A DNA stretch of 64,000 nt, from assembly GCF_003063335.1 (NCBI RefSeq), contig NZ_NERX01000002.1:310001-374000 (forward strand), written 5' to 3'. Source of the DNA: Limnohabitans sp. MMS-10A-192 (lineage in GTDB: Bacteria; Pseudomonadota; Gammaproteobacteria; Burkholderiales; Burkholderiaceae_C). A model generated the notes under the pieces. It saw only the letters and a list, made by a program, of their open reading frames with translations, did no database searches and had not been told where the DNA came from. Below, piece by piece: positions 17,709 to 29,321 of the stretch (position 1 is its first letter; every line of letters begins with the position of its first letter). Made by a program: the position numbers and the translations under genes.

Positions 17709-19400
17709 TTACTTGAACTTGGGCAGATTGAACTGCGGTGGCACGCCCATGCGGGTGTTGATGATCCACTGCTGTGCAATCGAGAGCACGTTGTTGGTGA
17801 TCCAGTACAGCACCAGGCCTGCAGGGAAGAAGAAGAACATCACGCTGAACACCAGCGGCATGATCCACATCATCTTCGCTTGCATCGGATCTGGTGGCGC
17901 GGGGTTGAGCGCCGTTTGCAGCAAGGTGGTCAGGGTCATCACCACGGGCAAGATGAAGAACGGATCAGGTGCTGACAAGTCGTGGATCCAGAGAATCCAA
18001 GGCGCATTGCGCATCTCGACGGTGGACAAGAGCACCCAGTACAGCGCGATGAACACGGGAATCTGGATCATGATCGGGAAGCAGCCACCCATGGGGTTGA
18101 CCTTTTCTTCGCGGTAGATCTTCATCATCTCCTGTTGCATCTTTTGCGGATCGCCTTTGAGGCGTTCGCGCATTTCCATGATCTTGGGGTTGATGGCTTT
18201 CATCTTGGCCATGCTGGAATAGGCCTTGGCGTTGAGCCAGTAGAAGGCAATCTTGAGCAGCAACACCAGCGCCACAATCGCCCAGCCCCAGTTCTGGATG
18301 AAGCCAAACAGCTTGTCCAGCAACCAGTACAAAGGCTTGGACAACATGGCCAACCAGCCGTAATCCTTCAAGAGGTCCAGGCCAGGAGCCAAAGCTTCGA
18401 GGACCTTTTCTTCTTGAGGGCCCACAAACAATTGCGAGCTCACGCTTTTGGACTGACCGGGGGCCACATCGGCCACGGGGGTGATCATGCCGACGGCATA
18501 CAGGTTGTTGTCGACCTTGCGCACGAAGTTTTCGCGGTTGATGCCCTCGCCCAGCAACCAAGCCGAAGCAAAGTAGTGCTGCACCATGGCCACGTAACCG
18601 TTAGGCGAAGTCTTGTCGATCTCTGCCTTGTTCTTTTCGATGTCGCTGAATTCCACCTTGTTGTACTTCTTGGCTTCGGTGTAAACCGCAGGACCGGTGA
18701 AGGTGGAATAGAAAGAAGACTCGCCAGCGGGCTTGTTGCCATCGCGCACCAACTGCAGGTAAAGCTGGGGCGACACAGCGGCGGTGCCGGTGTTGATCAC
18801 TTCGTGCTTCACGCCGATGGCGTAGCTGCCGCGTTGCAGGGTGTAGGTCTTGACCAGCTTCACGCCGTTTTGCACATCGGACTCGAAGCGCAGGGTCAAT
18901 TCGTTCTGGCCGTCTTTCAGGCTTTTCTCACCCGAAAAGCGCATGGCGCTCTTGTGGGTTGGGAAGTTGCCACCGATCAGGCCGGTTTGGGCGGTGTAAA
19001 CCCGCTCGCTGCTTTGATCGAGCAAGACAAAAGGCTTCTTCGCATCGACCATGTCGTTGTGTTGTGTGAACACGCTGCGTGTGAGCGTGCCGCCTTCGGT
19101 GTCAAAACGCAGTTTCAGCACATCGGTGCTGACTTCGATTTGCTCGCTGGGGCTGGCGGTGGCCGGGCCTGCAGGCACCTGGCCTGGCGTGGCTGCGGTC
19201 GCAGTGGCCACAGGCGCAGACGCCGTAGGCACACCATTGGCGGTGCTGGCTGTGCCAGAAGGGGCCGCCGCGACCTGGGCTGCGCCGGGTTTGGGGAAGA
19301 AGGTGGCTTTCTGGCCGTTGTGGACCTGCCACGCGTCCCAAAGCAGGACCATGGAGAAGCCAAAAATCACCCAGAGGATGGTGCGACGGATATCGTTCAT
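17709..19400 (-). CDS. yidC: Membrane protein insertase YidC
   Basis: YidC inserts and folds inner-membrane proteins, alone or with SecYEG. The 563-residue protein has an N-terminal membrane anchor (residues 5-22), a linker rich in Ala/Thr/Pro, and the periplasmic P1 domain. The conserved Oxa1 core follows, with segments around WGWAIVALVLLLKIAFYWLN and PVFIALYWVLLSTVEMRNAP. The ATG at 19400 overlaps the yidD stop by 4 bases (ATGA), so the longer open frame upstream to 19580 is rejected. Coupled translation with yidD and rnpA is typical. Confidence 0.97.
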   Translation of the reverse strand: MNDIRRTILWVIFGFSMVLLWDAWQVHNGQKATFFPKPGAAQVAAAPSGTASTANGVPTASAPVATATAATPGQVPAGPATASPSEQIEVSTDVLKLRFDTEGGTLTRSVFTQHNDMVDAKKPFVLLDQSSERVYTAQTGLIGGNFPTHKSAMRFSGEKSLKDGQNELTLRFESDVQNGVKLVKTYTLQRGSYAIGVKHEVINTGTAAVSPQLYLQLVRDGNKPAGESSFYSTFTGPAVYTEAKKYNKVEFSDIEKNKAEIDKTSPNGYVAMVQHYFASAWLLGEGINRENFVRKVDNNLYAVGMITPVADVAPGQSKSVSSQLFVGPQEEKVLEALAPGLDLLKDYGWLAMLSKPLYWLLDKLFGFIQNWGWAIVALVLLLKIAFYWLNAKAYSSMAKMKAINPKIMEMRERLKGDPQKMQQEMMKIYREEKVNPMGGCFPIMIQIPVFIALYWVLLSTVEMRNAPWILWIHDLSAPDPFFILPVVMTLTTLLQTALNPAPPDPMQAKMMWIMPLVFSVMFFFFPAGLVLYWITNNVLSIAQQWIINTRMGVPPQFNLPKFK

Positions 19401-19669
19401 GAAGTCTTCTTTGACGAAGTAGGGGAAAACAAAGCCGTGAACAGGCGAGGCGCCTGTTCGGGAATGGGGTCGCTGCCACCAGCGCACCACGGATGGCAAC
19501 GCATCAGGCGGTGAACGGTCAGGTAGCTGCCAGCAGCTGCACCATGCCGATCCAGCGCCTGCAAGGCATACGCCGAGCAAGTGGGCTCAAACCGGCAAGC
19601 CGATCCCAGCCAAGGGCTCAGCACCAGGCGGTAGCCCCGAACCATGCCCATCAGCAAGCGCTTGATCAT
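19397..19669 (-). CDS. yidD: Membrane protein insertion efficiency factor YidD
   Basis: A 90-residue peripheral membrane protein that assists YidC/Sec insertion. Conserved features are the amphipathic start (MIKRLLMGMVRGYRLVLSPW), the cysteine pattern CRFEPTCSAYALQALDRHG and MRCHPWCAGGSDPIP. It overlaps both neighbours by 4 bases (ATGA at each junction), so rnpA, yidD and yidC are translationally linked. Confidence 0.96.
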   Translation of the reverse strand: MIKRLLMGMVRGYRLVLSPWLGSACRFEPTCSAYALQALDRHGAAAGSYLTVHRLMRCHPWCAGGSDPIPEQAPRLFTALFSPTSSKKTS

Positions 19670-20100
19670 GCCATTTCTTCCTTGCGGCTGGCGCGTTCAA
19701 ACAACTGTTCCAGCTCCAGCCGAACGGCCAGTTTGAGCTGTTCAGATGTCGCGCTGATGAATTGCTTGCGGTCAAACCCCGTGCGCAGGCGCACCACATG
19801 CGCTGCCAGTGGCAACCGGTCGCCAAAGCGTTGGCTCACGGTGTAGATCTGGCGTTTGATGGTGTTGCGCGTCACGGCACGGCGCGCCCAGCGTTTGGGC
19901 ACCATGGCCCCCAGCCAGACGTCAGGCAAGTCAAAAAGGGCCTGCTCCGGTGAGGGTGCAGGCCCGATGGAATCGGCTTGTGCCAAAGAGGTTGTCGGTG
20001 CAGTCAAGCTCAGGCGGTGCAACGCAAAATGCGCTGTACGCGAGACCGTGCCACCAGCCAGGGCGGCCTGAAATTGTGGGCGTGTTTTTAAACGCTGCAC
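19666..20100 (-). CDS. rnpA: Ribonuclease P protein component
   Basis: This is the protein cofactor of RNase P, which trims the 5' end of tRNA precursors. The RNR signature WARRAVTRNTIKRQIYTVSQ lies near residues 71-90. At 144 residues it is longer than the usual 110-120. The excess is an Ala/Pro/Ser-rich insertion at about residues 31-58, between the first strand and the central cleft. Insertions there are common in Burkholderiales. It begins 67 bases after the rpmH stop and overlaps yidD by 4 bases. Confidence 0.95.
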   Translation of the reverse strand: MQRLKTRPQFQAALAGGTVSRTAHFALHRLSLTAPTTSLAQADSIGPAPSPEQALFDLPDVWLGAMVPKRWARRAVTRNTIKRQIYTVSQRFGDRLPLAAHVVRLRTGFDRKQFISATSEQLKLAVRLELEQLFERASRKEEMA

Positions 20101-20167
20101 GATGACCAGGCCCCGGCATGAACCGTCAGCAGTGACACAGGGCCACAGCCGGACGGCCGGATGGACA

Positions 20168-20302
20168 TTAGACAGCCAGACGCTTGCGGCCCTTGGCGCG
20201 GCGTGCGTTGATCACAGCACGGCCGCCACGGGTTTTCATGCGGACCAGAAAGCCGTGGGTACGGGCGCGACGTGTTTTGGATGGTTGGTAGGTGCGTTTC
20301 AT
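20168..20302 (-). CDS. rpmH: 50S ribosomal protein L34
   Basis: The 44-residue protein starts [18 protein letters not shown] and ends GRKRLAV, a complete and canonical L34. It was found by reading the minus strand directly because it is very short. AAGAG before the ATG at 20302 serves as ribosome site. It is the first gene of the minus-strand origin series and faces dnaA across 238 bases. Confidence 0.98.
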   Translation of the reverse strand: MKRTYQPSKTRRARTHGFLVRMKTRGGRAVINARRAKGRKRLAV

Positions 20303-20540
20303 AACTCTTCCTTTGTGCCCAAAGCCATAAGCTGCGTTGGGCGAAACCCAAGATTATCGCAAACTTTCGGGCTCTCGGCAAATTTCCCTTCATTTAAGCT
20401 TTCGGGAACACCCTCATCCAAATCCAGTTGATGTGGTTTATGATCACCTTCCAGTTGCTTTTGCGATTGTGGATAAGCTCTTGATAAAGTCAGCTGTCCT
20501 GCCGTTTTTCTTCTTCTCTATCCACAAAAATAAATACAAC
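20303..20540. promoter_or_regulatory. rpmH-dnaA divergent regulatory region with DnaA boxes
   Basis: This AT-richer 238-base spacer holds a perfect DnaA box in reverse orientation, TGTGGATAA (20468-20476), and a one-mismatch box CTATCCACA (20518-20526) just before the dnaA start. TTGCGA (20461-20466) and TAAAGT (20485-20490), 18 bases apart, could be a weak dnaA promoter, which would place the first box between -35 and -10. This suits DnaA autoregulation. Two boxes are fewer than a full oriC usually has, so the origin may lie nearby rather than wholly here. Confidence 0.6.
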
Positions 20541-21941
20541 ATGTCCGAGGGACTCCCCCCAGAAATTCCGATGGATGCAGGCCAAGCGCTGTGGCTCGCT
20601 TGCGTGGACGAGCTGTCCCGTGAGCTGCCCGAGCAGCAGCTCAACACCTGGATCAAACCACTCACCGTTCAAGTCTCCGAAGACCAGCAGCGCGTGACTT
20701 TGTACGTTGCCAACCGCTTCAAGCTGGACTGGATCCGCGCCCAATACGCAGGCCGCCTGTCGGCCATTTTAGAGAACCTGCAAGGCCATCCAGTTCAAAT
20801 TGAGTTAGCGATCACTCCGCGTGAAGCTGGCGTCAAGACAGTGCGGCAGTCCACGCCCTCCTCGATGGAGAACGCCCCCGAGGTGTTGGAAGCGGCCGAC
20901 GAGCCGGTGGTCAACACCTTCCGCAGCCGCCTCAATTCGGCCCTGACTTTTGACACCCTGGTCGAAGGCACAGCCAACCGCATGGCGCGTGCTGCGGCCA
21001 TGCACGTGGCGGGCCAGCCCGGGCACCTGTACAACCCCTTGTTCATCTACGGCGGCGTCGGTCTGGGCAAGACCCACCTGATGCACGCGATCGGCAACAA
21101 ACTGCTGGCCGACCGCCCCGAAGCCAAAGTTTTGTACATCCACGCTGAACAGTTTGTGTCGGATGTGGTTAAAGCCTACCAACGCAAGACTTTTGACGAG
21201 TTCAAGCACCACTACCACTCGCTCGATTTGCTGCTGATCGACGATGTCCAGTTCTTTGCCAACAAAGACCGCACGCAAGAAGAATTCTTCAACGCCTTTG
21301 AAGCCTTGCTGGCCAAAAAGTCGCACATCGTGATGACCAGCGACACCTACCCCAAGGGCCTGGCCGACATCCACGAGCGACTGGTTTCGCGCTTTGACTC
21401 TGGTTTGACGGTGGCGATCGAGCCGCCCGAGCTCGAAATGCGCGTGGCCATTTTGATCAACAAAGCTATCAGCGAAGGCAGCGAGATGCCGGAAGAAGTC
21501 GCCTTCTTCGTGGCCAAGAACGTGCGCTCCAACGTGCGCGAGCTCGAAGGTGCGCTGCGCAAAATTTTGGCGTATTCGCGCTTCAACCAGAAGGAAATCT
21601 CCATCCAGCTGGCCCGCGACGCGCTGCGCGATTTGCTGTCGATCCAGAACCGCCAGATCAGTGTGGAAAACATCCAGAAGACCGTGGCCGACTACTACAA
21701 GATCAAGGTCGCCGACATGTACAGCAAGAAGCGCCCGGCCAGCATTGCCCGCCCGCGCCAGATCGCCATGTACCTGGCCAAAGAGCTGACCCAAAAGAGC
21801 CTGCCCGAGATCGGCGAGCTGTTTGGCGGCCGCGACCACACCACGGTTTTGCACGCCGTGCGCAAGATCAACGCCGAACGCCAGCAGCTGACCGAGCTGA
21901 ACCAACAACTGCACGTGCTGGAGCAGACCCTCAAGGGCTGA
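20541..21941 (+). CDS. dnaA: Chromosomal replication initiator protein DnaA
   Basis: DnaA binds 9-base boxes at oriC and melts the duplex. The 466-residue protein shows domain I at residues 10-85 and a short variable linker near 95-130. The AAA+ domain has Walker [10 protein letters not shown] at 171-179 and Walker [11 protein letters not shown] near 230-239. The C-terminal DNA-binding signature is [15 protein letters not shown]. The ATG at 20541 begins the conserved MSEGLPPEI region; the frame is open further upstream, but that stretch contains the DnaA boxes. dnaN follows 118 bases later. Confidence 0.98.
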   Translation: MSEGLPPEIPMDAGQALWLACVDELSRELPEQQLNTWIKPLTVQVSEDQQRVTLYVANRFKLDWIRAQYAGRLSAILENLQGHPVQIELAITPREAGVKTVRQSTPSSMENAPEVLEAADEPVVNTFRSRLNSALTFDTLVEGTANRMARAAAMHVAGQPGHLYNPLFIYGGVGLGKTHLMHAIGNKLLADRPEAKVLYIHAEQFVSDVVKAYQRKTFDEFKHHYHSLDLLLIDDVQFFANKDRTQEEFFNAFEALLAKKSHIVMTSDTYPKGLADIHERLVSRFDSGLTVAIEPPELEMRVAILINKAISEGSEMPEEVAFFVAKNVRSNVRELEGALRKILAYSRFNQKEISIQLARDALRDLLSIQNRQISVENIQKTVADYYKIKVADMYSKKRPASIARPRQIAMYLAKELTQKSLPEIGELFGGRDHTTVLHAVRKINAERQQLTELNQQLHVLEQTLKG

Positions 21942-22059
21942 TGAAGCAATCGCGCCGATGCCCCTCAAAAGCACCCAAAAACAGGCGAAAATGTCGTCTG
22001 TTGACCCTCTAACCCCAGCCCCCAGGGCTGAAGCTTGAAAAACCACCAAAGGTAGACCC

Positions 22060-23169
22060 ATGATCGTCCTGAAGGCCACCCAAGACAAATTGCTGTCGGT
22101 ACTGCAATCCGTGTCGGGCATTGTGGAACGCCGTCACACCTTGCCGGTGCTGGCCAACGTGCTGATCCGCAAAACCGGTCATGCCGTGCAGCTGACCACC
22201 AGCGACCTCGAAATCCAGATCCGCACCACCACCGAGATGGACGGCGACCCTGGCGACTTCACCACCACCGTGGGCGCACGCAAGCTGATCGACATCTTGC
22301 GCACCATGCCTTCTGACCAAACCGTCAGCCTCGAATCGTCGCAAGCCAAGTTGATCTTGAAGGGCGGCAAATCCAAGTTCACCTTGCAGACCTTGCCCGC
22401 AGAAGACTTCCCGCTGGTGCAAGAAGCGGCCAGCTTTGGCCCCGTGTTCAGCGTGCCGCAAAAGACCCTCAAGACCTTGCTCGGTCAGGTCTCGTTTGCC
22501 ATGGCCGTGCACGACATCCGTTACTACCTCAACGGCATCTTGTTTGTGGCCGAAGGCAACAAGCTCAGCCTGGTCGCCACCGACGGTCACCGCCTGGCCT
22601 ACACCTCGGCCACGCTCGACGTCGAAGTGCCCGTCAAACAAGAAGTCATCTTGCCGCGCAAGACCGTGCTCGAAATGCAGCGCCTGCTGTCTGATGCCGA
22701 TGGCGCGATCGAGATGCAGTTCGCCAACAACCAAGCCAAGTTCAGCTTTGACGGCATGGAGTTTGTGACCAAGCTGGTCGAGGGCAAGTTCCCTGACTAC
22801 AACCGCGTGATCCCCAAAGGCCACCGCAACAACCTGACGCTGGGCCGCCAGGCTTTGCTGTCGTGCCTGCAGCGCACCGCGATTTTGACCAGCGACAAAT
22901 TCAAAGGCGTGCGCCTGAACCTGGAGCCAGGCACGCTGCGTGTGGCCTCCACCAACGCCGAACAAGAAGAAGCCGTGGACGAACTCGACATCGACTACGG
23001 CGGTGACGCCATCGAGATCGGCTTCAACGTGACCTACATCATCGACGTGCTCAGCAACATGGGCCAAGACATGGTCCGCATCGATCTGGCCGACGGCAAC
23101 AGCTCGGCGCTGATCACGATCCCCGAGAACGACAACTTCAAATATGTGGTGATGCCGATGCGCATTTAA
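22060..23169 (+). CDS. dnaN: DNA polymerase III sliding clamp (beta subunit)
   Basis: The clamp tethers polymerase III to DNA as a homodimer. The 369-residue length is standard, with three repeated clamp domains; the start MIVLKATQDKLLSVLQSVSGIVERR and the C-terminal YVVMPMRI, which forms part of the protein-binding pocket, are both intact. It lies between dnaA and gyrB in the usual order. The 118-base dnaA-dnaN gap has no recognisable DnaA box. Confidence 0.98.
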   Translation: MIVLKATQDKLLSVLQSVSGIVERRHTLPVLANVLIRKTGHAVQLTTSDLEIQIRTTTEMDGDPGDFTTTVGARKLIDILRTMPSDQTVSLESSQAKLILKGGKSKFTLQTLPAEDFPLVQEAASFGPVFSVPQKTLKTLLGQVSFAMAVHDIRYYLNGILFVAEGNKLSLVATDGHRLAYTSATLDVEVPVKQEVILPRKTVLEMQRLLSDADGAIEMQFANNQAKFSFDGMEFVTKLVEGKFPDYNRVIPKGHRNNLTLGRQALLSCLQRTAILTSDKFKGVRLNLEPGTLRVASTNAEQEEAVDELDIDYGGDAIEIGFNVTYIIDVLSNMGQDMVRIDLADGNSSALITIPENDNFKYVVMPMRI

Positions 23170-23195
23170 GGCCAAAGCCCTTGATGCCCACTTAA

Positions 23196-25859
<2,664 letters not shown>

Positions 25860-25911
25860 TGGGGTGAACTGCTGAAGCGACACCAACAACGGCCACAGAG
25901 CCGGGTGGGCT

Positions 25912-27168
25912 TCAGTCTTTTGGCCAAGCCTCATGTGTACTGAACGCAGAGGCCGTTAGTTCGATATCTGCCCGAGAAATGCGGACTTGGCTGGCTACAT
26001 TGCGCCAAGTGTCCACGACACCCATCACCTCTTCCACGATGTGCCGCCCTTGCGCTGCCGTCAGGCCGTAAAACGAGGCCGTGCTCAACGCGGTGCGCAA
26101 GTCAGGACGGTTGTCCATGTCGTCAATGTTCAGCACATGCTCTGCTTTGTCGATGTTCGGGTTCACATCAAACGCGGGTGCCAAACGCCAGCCCGTTGAG
26201 CTCAACACAAAGCCGTGATTGCGCAAATGGTCGTCCCGATTGCCCACCGCCACATTGAACACCACGCGCCTGAACAGCTGAGACAGATCAGATTGAACCG
26301 TCGCTGCATCGCCACTGGCCCGCAGAAATTGCGCCAATTCCAGATAACTACAGCCCTCGCTTTGCTCCTTGCGCAGCAGCGTCATGGCCGATGCATAAAA
26401 CCGCCGCTGACCACCGACACGGTCGAAGCGCTGCACACAAAAAGTATGAAACTCACCACCCAGGCGCAACAGCTTTGCAGCAGGGACATCGATGCCTGCA
26501 CGTTGGGCCATTTGATGTGTGGCGAACTCCCAAGCCCCGACATCACGGTCATCGTCACGCGCCGGAAATTTGCCAATCCAAAGAGAACCGTCCAGCTCTG
26601 TGAAGTTGGCCTTGGGACGGGCGCCTCCCAGCGAAGAACCCGGTACCACAAGCACTGTTAACCATTTGCGCAAAGCATCGAGATCGTCAATGCGCTTGTG
26701 GGTCAGCTGCCAAGCCACCTGCTCCAGTTCGCGCAGCGTGGTCACGGGTGGCGCTGCAAAAGCATCGTTGCCCAAAAACGCTTGCGTGCCAGATGGGCGA
26801 AACCGCAACGCCCCCTGTCGGGTAATGTCCTGCACGCCGATCAGGAAATCCCATGCATAAAGTGTTCTGGCCGGACGCTTTTGATCTTTGGCCAGCAAGG
26901 CTTCGCGCCGTTTCATCAGCGTTTGTCCCCAGCGGTCGGGTGATGAGTCGAGAAAGACGCCAAAGTTGCCCAGCTCCGGCTTGGGGAAAAACGGATGCGC
27001 GTCCAAAGACAAATCAGGGTCCAGCGCAAAAGCTCTCGGATCGCTCAGCCAATCTTTGTCGTAATGAAAGCGAATCTGCCCTCGGTCATGTGCCAAGTTG
27101 CCAACCAGACAAGCTGGCCCCAAATCGCAATCTAACCAGACCTCTAGCTCATCGAGTTGCCCCGTCAT
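25912..27168 (-). CDS. hipA: Type II toxin HipA, serine/threonine kinase
   Basis: HipA kinases phosphorylate glutamyl-tRNA synthetase or related targets and cause growth arrest and persistence. This 418-residue copy keeps the key elements: SPDRWGQTLMKRREA near residues 76-90, the Ser-containing P-loop GSSLGGARPK at 177-186, the catalytic NRDDHLRNHGF at 310-320 and the metal-binding PAFDVNP at 331-337. It therefore looks active. It overlaps the hipB stop by 4 bases (ATGA), as usual for the pair. It is convergent with gyrB, whose stop is 52 bases away. The target may differ from that of the Escherichia coli enzyme. Confidence 0.93.
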   Translation of the reverse strand: MTGQLDELEVWLDCDLGPACLVGNLAHDRGQIRFHYDKDWLSDPRAFALDPDLSLDAHPFFPKPELGNFGVFLDSSPDRWGQTLMKRREALLAKDQKRPARTLYAWDFLIGVQDITRQGALRFRPSGTQAFLGNDAFAAPPVTTLRELEQVAWQLTHKRIDDLDALRKWLTVLVVPGSSLGGARPKANFTELDGSLWIGKFPARDDDRDVGAWEFATHQMAQRAGIDVPAAKLLRLGGEFHTFCVQRFDRVGGQRRFYASAMTLLRKEQSEGCSYLELAQFLRASGDAATVQSDLSQLFRRVVFNVAVGNRDDHLRNHGFVLSSTGWRLAPAFDVNPNIDKAEHVLNIDDMDNRPDLRTALSTASFYGLTAAQGRHIVEEVMGVVDTWRNVASQVRISRADIELTASAFSTHEAWPKD

Positions 27169-27533
27169 AGCTGCCCCTCAGAAGTGCTGTTGGCAGCGTC
27201 GGTGGACAGCACGCTGGCACGGCGCTGGCGTCGCGCTGCGGGCGATGGGGCCAAAGCCAAATCCTGCAGCTTGCGCCCCACTTTGTCGTCGGCGGCCAAG
27301 GCATTGAAATCTGCCTGCAGCCCGAGCACCGCCAGCACACGCAGATAAGTGCCCAAAGTGGCACCCGCATCGCCGGCCTCGACCTTGTAGACCGAAGTGC
27401 GCGACATGCCTGCCCGCTGCGCCACCACGGCCGTGCTCAGTTTGCGGCGCAAACGCGCCAGCCGCAGGCGCTCGCCCAAGGCGGTGAGCAGCGTTTGCTC
27501 TTGAGGGAAAACAATGGGCGGCTTGCTAGACAT
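27165..27533 (-). CDS. hipB: HipB-like antitoxin, XRE-family helix-turn-helix
   Basis: A 122-residue DNA-binding antitoxin. The helix-turn-helix spans about residues 18-70 (GERLRLARLRRKLSTAVVAQ, then RAGMSRTSVYKVEAGD), followed by a tail that could cover the HipA active site. It is longer than Escherichia coli HipB (88 residues) because of a basic extension. A 7-base inverted repeat lies 11 bases upstream of the start and is the likely operator for autorepression. Confidence 0.9.
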   Translation of the reverse strand: MSSKPPIVFPQEQTLLTALGERLRLARLRRKLSTAVVAQRAGMSRTSVYKVEAGDAGATLGTYLRVLAVLGLQADFNALAADDKVGRKLQDLALAPSPAARRQRRASVLSTDAANSTSEGQL

Positions 27534-27815
27534 TTTGCCATTATGGACAAAAAATAAAATAATTGTCTATTTTGAAGAAATTTTAAAAGACCATTGGGAC
27601 GAGTGGGCCGCAGACATGGCAAATCTCGCCCTGCAAATTACCCCGCCGCCGTATCAAGTCCAAACACAATGCTCATGGGCTGGCCGGATCAATAAAAGCT
27701 TCCCATCAGTGCAGCATATTGACATTTCCTGCTTGTCTATAAAGAAGCAAATTTTTGCATCGTGCTTCTAATTAGACTATCATTTCAATGAAATTAACCA
27801 GCCTATAGGCTAGCA
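27534..27815. promoter_or_regulatory. AT-rich divergent promoter region between hipBA and the XRE/Fic pair
   Basis: The 282-base spacer is much richer in A and T than its surroundings. It holds the hipB operator candidate TGGACAA (27544-27550) paired with TTGTCTA (27563-27569) over a 12-base spacer. The right half-site TTGTCTA recurs at 27733-27739 on the other operon's side, so one regulator may touch both promoters. No small gene is recognised in it. Confidence 0.5.
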
Positions 27816-28277
27816 ATGTCTTCTGAACTGAACCAGCTTCGACTCGAACAAGTGCAGTCCACCCTTTCCGGCTACGCGGAATTGGTGAAGCGGCAGCCAC
27901 CGTCACGGGGATGGCTGAAGCTCATCCGAGAGGCCCTGGGCCGGACGGAACGTCAGCAGGCTCAGCGGCTGGGCATCTCGGGGGCGACGCTGCACAAGTC
28001 CGAACAATCCGAAGCGGAGGATCGCATCTCGCTCGGACAACTGCGCAAACTCGCTGATGGACTGGATTGCGAACTGGTTTATGCACTGGTTCCCAGACGC
28101 CCGCTCACCGACGTGGTTCAGGAACGCGCTCGCGCCATCGCGATGGAAGAGGTTGGCAGCGTGGCCCACACCATGGGACTTGAAGACCAGCGCCCTGGCG
28201 CAGAACGGCTTCGCAAACAGGTGGACCGCAGGACCGAAGAATTGCTGCGCGGCCGCTGGTCAGACCTATGGCGATAG
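27816..28277 (+). CDS. 'Mobile mystery protein A'-type XRE regulator, antitoxin candidate
   Basis: A 153-residue helix-turn-helix protein. The HTH lies near residues 42-90 (GRTERQQAQRLGISGATLHK, then QLRKLADGLDCELVYALVP). Its architecture and the adjacent Fic gene match the TIGR02612/TIGR02613 pair known as mobile mystery proteins A and B, so named because they occur on mobile DNA. It overlaps the Fic gene by 10 bases. By analogy with HTH antitoxins it probably represses its own operon and neutralises the Fic partner. Confidence 0.8.
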   Translation: MSSELNQLRLEQVQSTLSGYAELVKRQPPSRGWLKLIREALGRTERQQAQRLGISGATLHKSEQSEAEDRISLGQLRKLADGLDCELVYALVPRRPLTDVVQERARAIAMEEVGSVAHTMGLEDQRPGAERLRKQVDRRTEELLRGRWSDLWR

Positions 28278-28858
28278 ACCTGGACGAACAAGACGGCCAG
28301 ACACCCCTGGACCCCGACGAGAAGGCCGGGCTCATCCCGGGGCACCTGGCCACCCAGGGTGACCTGAACGACTGGGAGCAAGAGAACATCTTGCGCGCCG
28401 TGCGCTGGCTCAAGCGGGTCAAAGCACCGCAAGTGCTGAGCGAAGGGTTCTGCCGAGAGCTGCATGAGCAGATGTTTGGGAAAACTTGGGCGTGGGCGGG
28501 CACGTTTCGCAAGTCCGACAAGAACATCGGCTGCGATTGGACGCAGGTCGCGGTGCGGCTCAAGAACCTGTTCGACAACACGCGTTGGTGGATCGACAAC
28601 GCCACGTTTCCCCCTGACGAAATCGCAGCACGCTTTCACCGCGACCTGGTCTGGATTCACCCCTTCCCCAATGGCAATGGCCGACATTCACGCATGATGG
28701 CCGACGCCTTGCTGCGAAGCCGTGGCCAAGCTGCGTTCACATGGGGAAGTGGCGGCAGTCTGGTTGCAGCCAACGAGGTTCGGGCACGGTACTTGGCCGC
28801 CCTGCGAGCTGCAGACCAAGGTGACTATCAGCTTTTGCTTGCGTTTGTCCGCAGTTGA
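28268..28858 (+). CDS. 'Mobile mystery protein B'-type Fic-domain protein, toxin candidate
   Basis: Fic proteins transfer AMP or related nucleotides from ATP to hydroxyl side chains. This 196-residue protein has the full catalytic motif HPFPNGNGRHSR at residues 131-142, matching HxFx(D/N)GNGRxxR, so it should be active. The N-terminal half (GHLATQGDLNDWEQENILRA) is typical for this subgroup. No obvious inhibitory (S/T)xxxE(G/N) helix is seen, so control may depend on the upstream XRE partner. Target unknown. Confidence 0.83.
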   Translation: MAIDLDEQDGQTPLDPDEKAGLIPGHLATQGDLNDWEQENILRAVRWLKRVKAPQVLSEGFCRELHEQMFGKTWAWAGTFRKSDKNIGCDWTQVAVRLKNLFDNTRWWIDNATFPPDEIAARFHRDLVWIHPFPNGNGRHSRMMADALLRSRGQAAFTWGSGGSLVAANEVRARYLAALRAADQGDYQLLLAFVRS

Positions 28859-28870
28859 GCGCTCAGCCCA

Positions 28871-29218
28871 TCAACCCGCCCCACTTTGCAACCCAAACAC
28901 CACACTCATAGGCTGGCTGCCCTGGTGTGATTGGTAGACCACGCGGCCGTGGTAGGTGAAGGGGGCCGCTTTGCCTGCGGCCAGTTTGTTTTCGCGCACA
29001 AACAAATGGATGTCGATGCCCAAAGCGGCGTGGCGGATGATCTCTTGGCCGCGCTTGCTGCTTGGGTCGGTGGCGTTTTGGCTTTGCCAATGAAAGTGGC
29101 TGTCATCGATCCAGTGATCCATGTATTTGTGCTCGTCGGCCCGGCCCTGCTTGTTGATCGTGACCAGCAGGATGTGCGCCTTTTTGGGGGCCAGCACCAC
29201 ATGGCCGACTGAGAACAT
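28871..29218 (-). CDS. DUF3427-domain fragment (C-terminal remnant of a helicase-type protein, or stand-alone domain)
   Basis: The 115-residue protein resembles the end of DUF3427, the C-terminal domain of a group of large SF2 helicase/restriction-like proteins. Segments HWQSQNATDPSSKRGQEIIR, IDIHLFVRENK and APFTYHGRVVYQSHQGSQPM match that domain. The upstream 100 bases on this strand do not continue it, so no helicase part remains. It may be a decayed remnant of a defence gene or an independently used domain. It is convergent with the Fic gene, with a 12-base gap, and divergent from the nuclease-helicase gene. Confidence 0.6.
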   Translation of the reverse strand: MFSVGHVVLAPKKAHILLVTINKQGRADEHKYMDHWIDDSHFHWQSQNATDPSSKRGQEIIRHAALGIDIHLFVRENKLAAGKAAPFTYHGRVVYQSHQGSQPMSVVFGLQSGAG

Positions 29219-29321
29219 TGTGTTGCTAAATCAGGTGATTGAGCATCAAGCTGGCATCACTAAATCATCATCAATCCGTTTAAGATCATCTCAATTCAAA
29301 AATAAGTACTTTAGATAACGC

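Noticed and set aside
27534..27815. Small coding frame in the AT-rich spacer at 27514-27771
   Set aside because: The 85-residue frame starts inside hipB antisense, has no ribosome site and low-complexity content, and overlaps the predicted operator and promoters.
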